A stretch of DNA of 64,000 nt from Sphingopyxis bauzanensis (GTDB lineage Bacteria > Pseudomonadota > Alphaproteobacteria > Sphingomonadales > Sphingomonadaceae): positions 367,054 to 431,053 of the forward strand of contig NZ_NISK01000001.1 in NCBI RefSeq assembly GCF_002205675.1, read 5' to 3'. The notes under the pieces were generated by a model. That model was not told where the DNA came from and did no database searches. It worked only from the letters and a program-made list of their open reading frames with translations. Position 1 is the stretch's first letter. Each line of letters begins with the position of its first letter. A program made the position numbers and the translations under genes. Shown here one piece after another: positions 18,544-27,502 of the stretch.

Positions 18544-20241
18544 TCAAGTCGCCCCGACGGGGGCGAGGGTAAATCCATCCTGGCGGGCTGACACCCTGCT
18601 GCGTCCCAACCAGTCGCTTAAGGACTCCATGTCGGCGAACAACATGTCTTCGCTTATGAGATCAGGAACGATCCTGAGATCCCGAAGCATGGCGAGAGGC
18701 TGTTCCTGAACGCCGGTAAGGGCCACTTCAGCGCCCTTCCGGCGTAGGTCTAAAGCGACCTGCTCCAGTGCGTAGAGCCCCGACTGGTCAACATAGGGAA
18801 CCTCTTCCATGCGGATTACGAGCAGCGCGGCGTTCTCGTCGACCGTGCTCGCCATCTCCTGGAACCTGGACGCGGAGCCGAAGAAGAGCGGCCCGTACAT
18901 ATGCTTGATGTAGACCTGCCCTGGATGAGCCCCGAGTACCTTCTCTTCGTCGGCCCAAGGCTGATCGGTGAGCTCGCCGACATGAGAGTTCGCCTCGGTC
19001 AAATCGCTCATCTTCTTCATGAAAAGGATGCTTGCCAGGACTACGCCGATCGCGACGGCATGGATGAGGTTCCCGAAAACGGTCATCCCCATGACGATGA
19101 GCAGCACGGCGGCGTCTGCACGGGGTATGCGGCCGAGATGCCGCAGGCCCTTGTAGTCGATGATGGCGAGGCCGACCGGTATCAGTAGGCCGGCGAGCAC
19201 GCTCAAGGGTATGTAGCCGGCGAACCGGCCCAGTCCGAGGAGCACCGCCAGCAGGAACAGGCCATGCACGACGCCGGACAGCCGCGTCGTCCCGCCCGCG
19301 TTGATGTTGACCACCGTTCCCTTCGTCGCGCCGGCGCCTGGGATACCGCCGAAGATCGCCGCGACGCTATTTCCGATGCCTTGTCCGATCAGTTCGCGCC
19401 GGCTGTCATGCTTGGTCTTGGTGATGTTGTCGGCGATCACCGAGGTCAGCAGAGAGTCGATCGAACCGAGCAGTGCCAGGGTGACGCCGAACCCGATGAT
19501 GAGCGGGTAGTGCTCGGGTGATACCGAAAGGATCTGGCCCAGCTGCAGCTCGGGGATGGCGCTCGGTATAGCGCCCACATTGGGCACGTCCAAATTCGCG
19601 AAAACAGCGATCAGCGTGCCCACCAGGAGGGCCACGAGCACGGCCGGCACCACTTTGGTCACACGTGGGAACAGGTAGTAGACCGCTATGGTGATAGCAC
19701 CCAGCATCACCGCGCTCCAGTTCACGGCGGCGAGCGGTTCGGTGATGCGCGTGAAGACCTCCAGCGGCGATTTTGGAGATGCGGAGCCGAGAAATGGCCA
19801 GATCTGAAGGACGATGATGATCAGCCCGACCCCGCTCATGAACCCTGACACAACGGGATAAGGAAAGAACTTGACGTATCTGCCGATCCCAACAAGTCCG
19901 AGCAGGATCTGCACGACGCCGCCGCACAGGAAAGCCAGCAGCACGATGCCCAGTCCCGCTTCCACGCTGCCGGTTGTTGCAACCGCCGTTGCCACGACGG
20001 AAGCTGAGACAACAGTCATCGGGCCGGTAGGACCAGATGCCTGCGTACGCGTACCGCCGAGCGCCGCAGCCAGGATCCCGAGCGCGATTGCGCCGTAGAG
20101 GCCTGCGGCTGCCCCCAGGCCTGACTGAACGCCGAATGCCAGCGCGAGCGGCAGAGCGATTACGCCTGCCACTAGCCCGCCCGACAGGTCTCCCTTTAGA
20201 TCTGCAAGCCTATAGCCGCCGGGGAGAGTGCGTCCTGTCAT
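18544..20241 (-). CDS. SulP-family anion transporter with C-terminal STAS domain
   Basis: 565 residues. The membrane domain (residues ~10-420) has the SulP opening GYRLADLKGDLSGGLVAGVI and a GIGNSVAAIFGGIPGAGATK element; the cytoplasmic STAS domain occupies ~435-550 (MEEVPYVDQSGLYALEQVAL). Family substrates are sulfate, bicarbonate or dicarboxylates. The adjacent carbonic anhydrase makes bicarbonate the most likely substrate, an inference from context. Upstream on the same strand is isocitrate dehydrogenase, separated by a hairpin. Confidence 0.9.
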   Translation of the reverse strand: MTGRTLPGGYRLADLKGDLSGGLVAGVIALPLALAFGVQSGLGAAAGLYGAIALGILAAALGGTRTQASGPTGPMTVVSASVVATAVATTGSVEAGLGIVLLAFLCGGVVQILLGLVGIGRYVKFFPYPVVSGFMSGVGLIIIVLQIWPFLGSASPKSPLEVFTRITEPLAAVNWSAVMLGAITIAVYYLFPRVTKVVPAVLVALLVGTLIAVFANLDVPNVGAIPSAIPELQLGQILSVSPEHYPLIIGFGVTLALLGSIDSLLTSVIADNITKTKHDSRRELIGQGIGNSVAAIFGGIPGAGATKGTVVNINAGGTTRLSGVVHGLFLLAVLLGLGRFAGYIPLSVLAGLLIPVGLAIIDYKGLRHLGRIPRADAAVLLIVMGMTVFGNLIHAVAIGVVLASILFMKKMSDLTEANSHVGELTDQPWADEEKVLGAHPGQVYIKHMYGPLFFGSASRFQEMASTVDENAALLVIRMEEVPYVDQSGLYALEQVALDLRRKGAEVALTGVQEQPLAMLRDLRIVPDLISEDMLFADMESLSDWLGRSRVSARQDGFTLAPVGAT

Positions 20242-20299
20242 ATCGGATTAGGCCTCTACGCTGTGAACCCGCAAACGGGATTGATGATTGATTAAGTAC

Positions 20300-20329
20300 G
20301 GCCTGTCAAATCATGAGGTCTGACAGGCC
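20300..20329 (-). terminator. Hairpin between isocitrate dehydrogenase and SulP genes
   Basis: A 9-bp perfect stem (GGCCTGTCA/TGACAGGCC) with a 12-nt loop sits directly after the icd stop in its direction of transcription. No long U-run follows, so termination may be partial. Confidence 0.55.
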
Positions 20330-20349
20330 GGCGAAGCGCCCGCGATCGG

Positions 20350-21858
20350 TCACTGCCCTTGGCCGAGCGAGTAGCCGGGTTGGCCGTCGAAGGTGCACAG
20401 GTGCTCGGTCTTAATAAAGTCGATCCCCGCCTGCGCCAGGCGCATCTGCAGTTCGGCGATCATCGCCTTGTTGAGCTGCTTATCGGGCTTGACCATGTAG
20501 CGGCACCGCCAATGGTCTGTGAGGGACGTTTCCGGCAAGCCGTTCGGCCAGACCTTCACGCCGCGGTTGGTGATCATGACGAGGTCATAGCTGCCATTCG
20601 CCGCCGACTGCATGCCTGCGGCCAAGCCCTCAGCGTCCCGGCCCGCCCGGTGCACGAAGACGTCGACGCCGATGAGCCCCTTGACTGCGGGAATGGTCGG
20701 CTTGGCCGATGGCACCGCGAAGGCGTGCGCCTCGCCCTCGTATCGAACCGGTTCCAGCACCGCCGGCTCCTGGCCGAGCCGGGCGATCACGGCATCTGCG
20801 AAGGCGCTGGTGCCGACCTTCTGGCGGGATGAACCCTCCTTGAAGATATCGAAGGTATGGATCCCGTCTTCGATCGTTTTCAGCCATGCATTGTGAAGCC
20901 GTTCCGCTGCTTGGCGCTGGCCGATATGGAGGAGCATCATCACGCCTGCAAGCAACAGGCCGGACGGATTGGCGGCGTCCTGCCCCGCGAGCGCGGGAGC
21001 ACTGCCATGAATCGCTTCGAACATCGCTCCGTGCTGGCCGACATTAGCGGAAGGGGCAAGACCGACCGATCCCGCGATCTCGGCGGCAATGTCGGAGACG
21101 ATGTCGCCATAGAGGTTAGGCGTGACGATGACGTCGAACCGGCCGGGGTCGGCTGCGAGCCTGGCCGCACCGATGTCGACGATCCAATGTTGCTTCTCGA
21201 TGTCCGGGTACTCCGCTCCCACCTCGTCAAATACGGTATGAAACAGCCCATCGGTCAGCTTCATGATGTTGTCCTTGGTGAAGCAGGCGACCTTCCGCCG
21301 CCCGTTCGCCCTGGCGTGTTCGAAAGCGTAGCGCACGATCCGCTCACAGCCTGGCCGTGAGACGATCTTGAGGCACTGGTATACCTCGTCGGTCTGCCGG
21401 TGCTCGATCCCGGCATAAAGGTCTTCCTCGTTCTCGCGCACGATGACGACGTCCATTCCCGGATGCTTCGTCGCGACGAAGGGCGCAAAGGCCCGGACGG
21501 GACGGACGTTGGCGAACAGGCCGAGGGATTTGCGGATCGTGACGTTCAGGCTCTTGAAGCCGCCGCCCTGCGGCGTGGTGATCGGCGCCTTGTAGAAGAT
21601 CTTGGTGCGGCGCAGGCTCTCCCATGCCTCCGGCCCGATGCCAGCCGAATGCCCCCGACGATAGACACGTTCACCGATTTCGACCGGCTCGATGGCAATA
21701 TTGGCGCCGGCGGCGAGCAGCACCTTGAGCGAGGCCTGCATGATCTCCGGGCCGATGCCATCGCCGAAGGAGACACTGACCGGGACAGCGGTTCCGGCTT
21801 TGAGGGCAGGAAGCGGATGAGAGTGGGCGAGAGCTTTATGGTCGACGAGCTGGTTCAT
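20350..21858 (-). CDS. icd: NADP-type isocitrate dehydrogenase with C-terminal extension
   Basis: About 502 residues from the ATG at 21858, chosen for its AGGAGA site. The first ~340 residues are the isocitrate/isopropylmalate dehydrogenase fold: FGDGIGPEIM at the N terminus, substrate site LNVTIRKSLGLFANVRPVRA (~110), RENEEDLYAGIEH and VTPNLYGDIVSDIAAEIAG with the metal-binding aspartates. The last ~150 residues form the extra domain found in Thermus/Rickettsia-type enzymes. Oxidises isocitrate to 2-oxoglutarate and CO2. A LysR gene diverges from it, a classic regulator-target arrangement. Confidence 0.9.
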   Translation of the reverse strand: MNQLVDHKALAHSHPLPALKAGTAVPVSVSFGDGIGPEIMQASLKVLLAAGANIAIEPVEIGERVYRRGHSAGIGPEAWESLRRTKIFYKAPITTPQGGGFKSLNVTIRKSLGLFANVRPVRAFAPFVATKHPGMDVVIVRENEEDLYAGIEHRQTDEVYQCLKIVSRPGCERIVRYAFEHARANGRRKVACFTKDNIMKLTDGLFHTVFDEVGAEYPDIEKQHWIVDIGAARLAADPGRFDVIVTPNLYGDIVSDIAAEIAGSVGLAPSANVGQHGAMFEAIHGSAPALAGQDAANPSGLLLAGVMMLLHIGQRQAAERLHNAWLKTIEDGIHTFDIFKEGSSRQKVGTSAFADAVIARLGQEPAVLEPVRYEGEAHAFAVPSAKPTIPAVKGLIGVDVFVHRAGRDAEGLAAGMQSAANGSYDLVMITNRGVKVWPNGLPETSLTDHWRCRYMVKPDKQLNKAMIAELQMRLAQAGIDFIKTEHLCTFDGQPGYSLGQGQ

Positions 21859-21972
21859 GACGGATCTCCTGTCTGACACTTTCCCATATGGGCTTCCTAG
21901 ATCATTGATAGAAATGAGTTGTGCCGCTGAACAACATTGATTATATCAATGGCGTTTGCTGGGGAGGGTGTT

Positions 21973-22860
21973 GTGCCGACTTCGCTGCCGCCCTTCGATC
22001 TCGATCTGCTCCGCACCTTTGTGGCCATCGTCGACAATGGTGGCTTCACCCGAGCTGCCGAGCGGGTGGGGCGGACCCAGTCGACCGTGTCGTTGCAGAT
22101 CAAGAAGCTGGAGGAAAACCTCAAGCGCCGCGTCTTTACGCGTGAACCGGGGCGTGAGCTGCAGCTCACGCCCGACGGCGAGATCCTCCTGACCTATGCG
22201 CGGCAGATCCTGCGCCTGGGTGACGAAGCCCGATCGCGGCTGATGGAGCCCGATGTTGCAGGGCGCGTCCGGCTCGGCACGCCTGAGGATTTCGCCACCG
22301 TGCACCTGCCGGAGGTGCTTGCCCGTTTCGCACGCGCCCATCCGCGCGTGGCGCTGGAAGTGAACTGCGACTTCACTGTCAACCTGCTCGATGGTTTCTC
22401 CAAAGGTCAGTACGACCTGGTGCTCTTCAAAAGAGAGCTTCAAAGCGGCGCCGGAGGGATCGGGGTCTGGAAGGAGGTGCTCGTGTGGGCCGGATCGCCC
22501 CGGCTGCTCCTCGATCGCAATGAACAGCTGCCGCTCGTCCTGGCGCCTGCGCCGGATGTCTACCGGAAGGCCGCACTCGGTGCGCTAGACCGTGCCGCTC
22601 GCCCCTGGCGGATTACCTATACGAGCCCCAGCCTTGCCGGGCTCCAGGCGGCGGTGAAAGCGGGCTTGGGCGTAACGGTTTTGCCCAAGGAGATGGTGTC
22701 CGCCGGGCTGCATATTCTTGGCGGAGAGCAGAGCCTGCCCGATCTGCCGGATAGCGAGATCGTTCTTTATCGGGCAGCAGGAACTCTCCCACGTGCCGCG
22801 GAGGCTCTCGCTCAGCACATCACGTCATCGCTGGAAAGTTCGGGGCAATCGATCCTCTAA
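21973..22860 (+). CDS. LysR-family transcriptional regulator
   Basis: About 295 residues from the GTG at 21973, which has a GGGGAGG site; longer starts at 21937 or 21949 are possible. The N-terminal HTH is clear (FTRAAERVGRTQSTVSLQIKKLEENL, written here in pieces: FTRAAERVGRTQSTVS then LQIKKLEENL), followed by the substrate-binding domain. Divergent from icd with ~110 bp between starts, so it probably controls icd and possibly the SulP and carbonic anhydrase genes behind it. The effector is unknown. Confidence 0.85.
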   Translation: MPTSLPPFDLDLLRTFVAIVDNGGFTRAAERVGRTQSTVSLQIKKLEENLKRRVFTREPGRELQLTPDGEILLTYARQILRLGDEARSRLMEPDVAGRVRLGTPEDFATVHLPEVLARFARAHPRVALEVNCDFTVNLLDGFSKGQYDLVLFKRELQSGAGGIGVWKEVLVWAGSPRLLLDRNEQLPLVLAPAPDVYRKAALGALDRAARPWRITYTSPSLAGLQAAVKAGLGVTVLPKEMVSAGLHILGGEQSLPDLPDSEIVLYRAAGTLPRAAEALAQHITSSLESSGQSIL

Positions 22861-22990
22861 AATCTGTGCCGATGTCACGGCATCGTCAAAGCCGATGCTT
22901 GTCATTGACGGAACTCATCGAAACGACATGGCGCGATCGGTTTCGGTCACCCATCTGGTTTCTCAGGACATGAACAAGGAGGATCGTCCG

Positions 22991-23308
22991 ATGAAAGCGA
23001 AATGCCATGACAGCACTCGCAGTTCGTCCTGGAAGGGGAAGGTCGAGGTGGCCGGCTCGACCGGCAGGCGCGCGAGCGATGCGCTCAAACGTCTCATCAC
23101 CGAGTATCGTGCCGCCAAGGACCGCCTCGCGCAGGGGATGGCACATGGCCACGCCGACTATTCCGTGCTGACGGCTCTCGCCAAGGAGGTGGGCCGGACT
23201 TCCAGGAAGCTGGCGGAAGAGATCGCACGGCGCCGACGCGAACGCGCTGGCCGGACCGTGGTTTTCAACCGCAGGCATGGATGCCGCCCGCTCGGCGTCG
23301 AGAGCTAA
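22991..23308 (+). CDS. Small basic uncharacterised protein
   Basis: 105 residues from the ATG at 22991 preceded by an excellent AAGGAGG site. Rich in Arg/Lys with a helical middle (ALKRLITEYRAAKDRLAQGM). No domain recognised. Followed 24 bases later by the small membrane protein gene, probably co-transcribed. Confidence 0.55.
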   Translation: MKAKCHDSTRSSSWKGKVEVAGSTGRRASDALKRLITEYRAAKDRLAQGMAHGHADYSVLTALAKEVGRTSRKLAEEIARRRRERAGRTVVFNRRHGCRPLGVES

Positions 23309-23332
23309 CGAAGGGGTCAAGGAGCGACCGCA

Positions 23333-23626
23333 ATGCGTATCGATGAGCGGCAGCGAGCGAAGTTAAACCGGGTTCTCGGTTATGGTGGCGTTGCCATAGT
23401 CGTTGTCTGGACCATCACCGCGATCGCGCTCTACGCCGCAACAAGTGCGCTGTCCGGATGGCTCGACGCCGCAACCTTCGGGAATACGGCCTGGACGGAC
23501 TGGTCTGTATGGACAGGACAGGTCATCGGTGACGTCGGCGGTGTCGCTATCGCCATCCTCTGGCTGGCCGTAACGCTTGCCATCCTCGGCTTCATGACGG
23601 GGCTGCGCCGCCTGATCCGCGGCTAG
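23333..23626 (+). CDS. Small two-span membrane protein
   Basis: 97 residues with hydrophobic segments at ~18-38 (GYGGVAIVVVWTITAIALYA) and ~64-88. No conserved motif recognised. It precedes terC but is separated from it by the structured leader, so it is probably a separate unit. Confidence 0.6.
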   Translation: MRIDERQRAKLNRVLGYGGVAIVVVWTITAIALYAATSALSGWLDAATFGNTAWTDWSVWTGQVIGDVGGVAIAILWLAVTLAILGFMTGLRRLIRG

Positions 23627-23690
23627 ACGACTTTCGAAGCCCTTGGCGAAAGCGCGAGGGCTTCATACTTTCAGACTTGGTTAGCCTGAA

Positions 23691-23753
23691 GTCCGGGCCC
23701 CTCTGGCGAGAGCTGTCGGTTCTCTCGCGATGTCGGACACGATCCCTCATCGT
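23691..23753 (+). promoter_or_regulatory. Structured leader upstream of terC, shared with the Bax-inhibitor gene
   Basis: Contains CCGGGCCCCTCTGGCG (23693-23708) and GCGATGTCGGA (23727-23737), both identical to the leader at 44279-44330. Between them is a perfect 7-bp hairpin GCGAGAG/CTCTCGC (23706-23712 with 23722-23728). GTCCG (23691-23695) can pair with CGGAC (23734-23738) as a closing stem, and a second hairpin ACGAT/ATCGT follows (23739-23753), ~20 bases before the GTG start. The conserved loop bases with a varying stem indicate a cis-acting RNA. It may correspond to the terC leader motif reported for alphaproteobacteria; not confirmed here. Confidence 0.75.
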
Positions 23754-23773
23754 TTCCGGCCGGAGATCCGCCC

Positions 23774-24769
23774 GTGGACTTTGCATTCCTGTTCATCGAC
23801 TGGCTCGGCAAGCCGCTCTGGATGTGGCTTGCCTTCATCTCGATCGTCATTGCACTTCTCGTCTTCGATCTCGGCATCCTTCACCGCGACAACCGCGAGA
23901 TCGAGGTGCGCGAGAGCCTAGCCCTCTCCTCCATGTATATTGGCCTCGGCCTTGCCTTCGGCGTTTGGGTCTGGTGGCAGCTTGGGCCTGAATCCGGAAT
24001 GAACTATCTGACCGGCTTTGTAGTCGAGAAGACGCTTGCGCTCGACAACGTCTTCGTCATTGCCCTGATTTTCTCCTTCTTCGCCGTGCCTCGCAAATAT
24101 CAGCACCGGGTGCTCTTCTGGGGCATTCTGGGTGTGATCGTGCTGCGCGCCATCATGATCGGCCTCGGTACGACGCTGGTCTCGCAGTTCTCGTGGGTGC
24201 TCTACATCTTCGCCGCGTTCCTCGTGATCACCGGCATCAAGATGCTGTGGATCGGCGATAAGGAGCCGGAGATCGGCAACAACCCGCTCATCAACTTCAT
24301 GCGACGGCGCTTCAACGTGACCGACGAGCACCACGGGCAGGACTTCTTCGTCAAGAAGCCGCATCCCGCAACGGGAAAGCTCGTCTGGTTCATGACGCCG
24401 CTCTTCATGGCGCTGGTCATGGTGGAGATCGCCGACGTGATCTTCGCGGTCGATTCGGTCCCGGCGATCTTCGCCATCACCACCGACCCGTTCATCGTCT
24501 ACACGTCGAACATCTTTGCCATCCTCGGCCTGCGTGCGCTGTATTTCGCGCTCGCCGCCATGATCCATCGCTTCAAATACCTGAAGCCGGCGCTTGCGAT
24601 CGTGCTGATCTTCATTGGCTCGAAGATCTTCATCGCGGACCTTCTAGGGTTGGAGAAGTTCCCCGCCGCGCTCTCGCTCGGTGTGACCTTCGCCATCATC
24701 GCCTCGGGCGTGATCTGGAGCCTGATCAAAACGCGCGGCAGCCAGGAGGCGCATAGTAATGGGGGATGA
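23774..24769 (+). CDS. TerC/Alx-family integral membrane protein
   Basis: 331 residues from a GTG with a GGAGAT site. About eight membrane spans; family signatures include EKTLALDNVFV (~85), VFAVDSVPAIFAIT (~225) with the conserved acidic residues in the membrane, and FIVYTSNIFAILGLRALYF. Family members export or handle metal ions such as manganese (Alx, MntP-like roles) and respond to alkaline pH or tellurite. The structured leader upstream suggests RNA-level control by ion or pH. Substrate is inferred only at family level. Confidence 0.9.
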   Translation: MDFAFLFIDWLGKPLWMWLAFISIVIALLVFDLGILHRDNREIEVRESLALSSMYIGLGLAFGVWVWWQLGPESGMNYLTGFVVEKTLALDNVFVIALIFSFFAVPRKYQHRVLFWGILGVIVLRAIMIGLGTTLVSQFSWVLYIFAAFLVITGIKMLWIGDKEPEIGNNPLINFMRRRFNVTDEHHGQDFFVKKPHPATGKLVWFMTPLFMALVMVEIADVIFAVDSVPAIFAITTDPFIVYTSNIFAILGLRALYFALAAMIHRFKYLKPALAIVLIFIGSKIFIADLLGLEKFPAALSLGVTFAIIASGVIWSLIKTRGSQEAHSNGG

Positions 24770-24913
24770 CCGCGCAAAAGCTACTTTAGAGCGTCGTCAC
24801 ATTGCGGCGCCGGAATCGACTGATTGGCCTCCTAACTCAATGCTCGGCGACGTCCGCACCCTGCGCAGACTGTCGCCGCCCATCCGAAATAGAAAGAAAA
24901 GGAGACCGTTCCC

Positions 24914-25216
24914 ATGGGGGACTTCATCGCTGCTCTGATATCCTTTTTCCTGATCGGCCCGCTCCAGAATGAGATTGCCGATGTTCTCACCGCCACGCGT
25001 GCGCCACAGGAGATCGTGGCACAGGTGACGGAGTGCGCCGCCGCCGCTGGTCCCGCTATCATTGATCGCGCGGTTGATGATCCCTGGTGGGCCGCTTCCA
25101 GTGCCCTCAGCGTCTGGGTCGGACTGGTCGAACCGACTGCCCTCCTCGTCGAGGCTGCACCGGGCTGCGATGCAGCAGTAAAGGCCGCGCAGCCATTCCT
25201 GATAGCGGAGGAATGA
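24914..25216 (+). CDS. Small uncharacterised protein, possibly membrane-associated or exported
   Basis: 100 residues with a GGAG site upstream. The N terminus MGDFIAALISFFLIGPLQNE is hydrophobic; two cysteines (TECAAA, PGCDAA) are present in the rest, which is Ala-rich. Downstream of terC. No family recognised. Confidence 0.5.
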   Translation: MGDFIAALISFFLIGPLQNEIADVLTATRAPQEIVAQVTECAAAAGPAIIDRAVDDPWWAASSALSVWVGLVEPTALLVEAAPGCDAAVKAAQPFLIAEE

Positions 25217-25275
25217 TCAAGACCGCCGCCTGTACCAAAGTCATGAGCGGCTGCCTTAAGCCGCCTCATGCTGTG

Positions 25276-25485
25276 TCACCGAGTTGATTTCACAGCATTC
25301 GCTTGGGGTTTCACCCGATAAACGGTCTTGACCAGAACAGCTCCCATATTCGGAGTGGGATCAGTTAGAATGACAATCCTCAAGCCTTCACGCTCTCTCC
25401 AAACAACATCCATTCCATCCTTGATATCTGGCCGGATTGGGTTGAGAAGAACCCTTTCAAAAACATAGGGTAATCGCGGGGCGGT
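25276..25485 (-). pseudogene. C-terminal fragment of a gene split by the IS110 element
   Basis: About 68 residues on the minus strand with coding-like sequence (NPIRPDIKDGMDVVWRERE, LRIVILTDPTPNMGAVLVKT) ending in a stop at 25276. Upstream the frame runs into the IS110 element and becomes its antisense. No matching N-terminal part was seen on the far side of the IS. Parent family not recognised. Confidence 0.45.
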
Positions 25486-25590
25486 GATCACCGTTGCGGT
25501 TGCGATGCGTAGGCAGGGTGGTTGCCCCCCGATAGGTTGAAAAACGGGCTCACGATTGACACCGGGCCCAGCAACAAACGGGAGACAACC

Positions 25591-26616
25591 ATGAAGCAGT
25601 TTATCGGCCTCGACGTATCTTTGAAAGACACATTTGTATCGGTGCGTGAAGACGGCGAACGGATCTGGCGCGGCAAATGCCCGTCTGATCCCAAATTGAT
25701 AGCAGAGCTTGTCCGCAAGCGAGCTGCGAATGTGGAGCGTGTCGTGTTCGAGACGGGGCCTCTGTCTGTCTGGTTCTATCATGCGCTGAGACAGGAAGGA
25801 TTGCCCGCTATCTGCATTGATGCCCGCCATGCCAAAGCGGCGCTCGATATGGCCCGAAACAAGACCGATGCGAATGATGCGGACGGCCTGGCGCATCTTG
25901 CGGAGGTTGGCTTTTACCGCGAGGTACGCGTGAAGAGCTTTGACAGCATGCTGACCCGCACGCTGATTGCGGCGCGCAATCAGCTGCTGAAGGCGACGAC
26001 CCAGATGTTGAACCAAATCCGTGGTCTGATGAAGACGTTCGGCCTGATTGTTCCCAAGGGGGCTGGCCGTGTGTTCGAGGGCCATGTGCGCAGCCTGCTG
26101 GCGAGCAACGCAGGGCTCGAACAGATCCTCCTGCCGGTTCTTGAGGCCTGGCGAGGCATGCGCGCCCGCGCTGCAGAGTTGAGCAAGCAGCTCGTTGCAT
26201 CCGCTCGCGCGAGCGAGCAATGCCAATTGCTTTCGTCGATTCCGGGGGTCGGCACGGTGACCGCCTCTTCGTTCGTTGCGGCAATCGAGGACCCGAAAAA
26301 CTTTCGGAAGTCGCGTTCGGTTGGTGCTTGGGTCGGCTTGACGACCAGGCGTTACCAGTCGGGCGAAGTCGATTATGACGGTCATATATCCCGGCGCGGC
26401 GACAGTCATCTGCGCGGGCTGCTGTACGAGGCGGCAGTCGTGATCCTCACGCGCACCACGGCGGACAGCGCGCTGCGGATCTGGGGCCTCAAACTCAAGG
26501 AAAAGATCGGCTTCAAGCGCGCGGCCGTCGCGGTCGCGCGCAAGCTCGCTGTCATCATGCATACTATGCTTCGTACGGGTGAACTGTTCGACCGTTCGAT
26601 CGCTGCCGAGGTCTGA
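25591..26616 (+). CDS. IS110-family (DEDD) transposase
   Basis: 341 residues from the ATG at 25591 with GGGAG upstream. N-terminal DEDD RuvC-like domain: FIGLDVSLKDTFV (first D), VFETGPLS (E), and NKTDANDADGLAHLA (the DD pair, ~90). The C-terminal transposase-20 domain has SSIPGVGTVTASSFVAAIED (~215) and the serine region in RRGDSHLRGLLYEAAV. Full length, probably active. Family members recombine DNA guided by a structured bridge RNA from the element's own non-coding end. Confidence 0.93.
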   Translation: MKQFIGLDVSLKDTFVSVREDGERIWRGKCPSDPKLIAELVRKRAANVERVVFETGPLSVWFYHALRQEGLPAICIDARHAKAALDMARNKTDANDADGLAHLAEVGFYREVRVKSFDSMLTRTLIAARNQLLKATTQMLNQIRGLMKTFGLIVPKGAGRVFEGHVRSLLASNAGLEQILLPVLEAWRGMRARAAELSKQLVASARASEQCQLLSSIPGVGTVTASSFVAAIEDPKNFRKSRSVGAWVGLTTRRYQSGEVDYDGHISRRGDSHLRGLLYEAAVVILTRTTADSALRIWGLKLKEKIGFKRAAVAVARKLAVIMHTMLRTGELFDRSIAAEV

Positions 26617-26673
26617 CATGAGCAATATGACAGCAAGGACCATTATCCGATAAGCTGAACTTCCCTATCGTTT

Positions 26674-26714
26674 GCGCCCATGCTGTGGGCGCGCCGATCC
26701 GTCCCTGTCGGGAC
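26674..26714 (+). ncRNA. Two adjacent hairpins after the IS110 transposase, candidate bridge-RNA part
   Basis: GCGCCCA/TGGGCGC (26674-26680 with 26686-26692) and GTCCC/GGGAC (26701-26705 with 26710-26714) form consecutive perfect hairpins 58 bases after the transposase stop. IS1111-type IS110 elements carry their bridge RNA in this position. Whether it has target- and donor-binding loops matching the flanks was not established. Confidence 0.35.
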
Positions 26715-26720
26715 GCGGAC

Positions 26721-27502
26721 AGAATCATTCCGTTAATGAGGCTGCACCGCCATCATCTCAATGGCGCAGTGCGTCTAAAACATTGGAAGATTCCGGCCCA
26801 CGAAGACCTATCCTGCGGCGGGCATGACTCGACCGCGTAAACGACCCTGTACCCGACAAACGGAATGACCGGCGCGGCCGAAGCTGAAGGCTCTGACAAC
26901 TTCTCTCACTATATCACCTGCGATGACCTCATCGCAGATCGAAGATTTGTGTTCAAAATTATACTTGACCGGGGCGCGATTAAACGACCTCCTGGGATAT
27001 ACCGTCGTCAGCCATGCGAGCCTGAGCATGACGACTAACGGCCACATTGCCCAAGCCTTTGACATCATCATAGTAGTGTTTCATCGGCTATATTTCTCTT
27101 TAGAGCATCGGACTGCACAAATTTCCCGAACGAACCGGTAGCATCGACTGTCGTGGTCAATGTGTCCAACACTGGTCACAATCAGACCCTGGAGGGCTGT
27201 TCCTGAACTGAATTCATAGAAGGTATAAACCAATTCAATGTGGAGACGTCAGGCGCGATTCCAGCCAACCCGTGGCGACATGGCCCCGATCAGCAATCGG
27301 CGGCGATCGTCGCCGGCCAGCCTTTCTTGTGAGATCGATCAGCGATGACGGCAACCAAATTCAAACTTCCGGTAACTGGATCGACCGCGCCGCTTGTTCC
27401 TTGGCCCGTCATTACGCAATGGTCGACGTCGCCCGCCAGCGGCCATGAGACCCCGCACGGCATGTTGGTTGCCCAGGGATGCCGGGGCGGGAGCACCGAG
27501 TC
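26721..27502. other. Gap without a supported gene between IS110 and the CaCA antiporter
   Basis: About 780 bases. Small open frames occur, but none has a ribosome site and recognisable product. Composition is less GC-rich in 27070-27240 than in the neighbouring genes. Confidence 0.4.

Larger units (their letters stand above)
25490..26720 (+). mobile_element. IS110-family insertion sequence, approximate borders
   Basis: Defined by the intact transposase at 25591-26616 plus non-coding flanks. No terminal inverted repeats or target duplication are apparent, as expected for IS110. The left border is placed where the coding-like fragment on the minus strand ends; the right border is placed after two hairpins downstream of the transposase. 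Both borders are estimates. Confidence 0.55.

Noticed and set aside
25276-26643. 455-aa open frame on the minus strand across the IS110 transposase
   Set aside because: Most of it is the exact antisense of the transposase; only the last ~68 residues, outside the IS, look coding.
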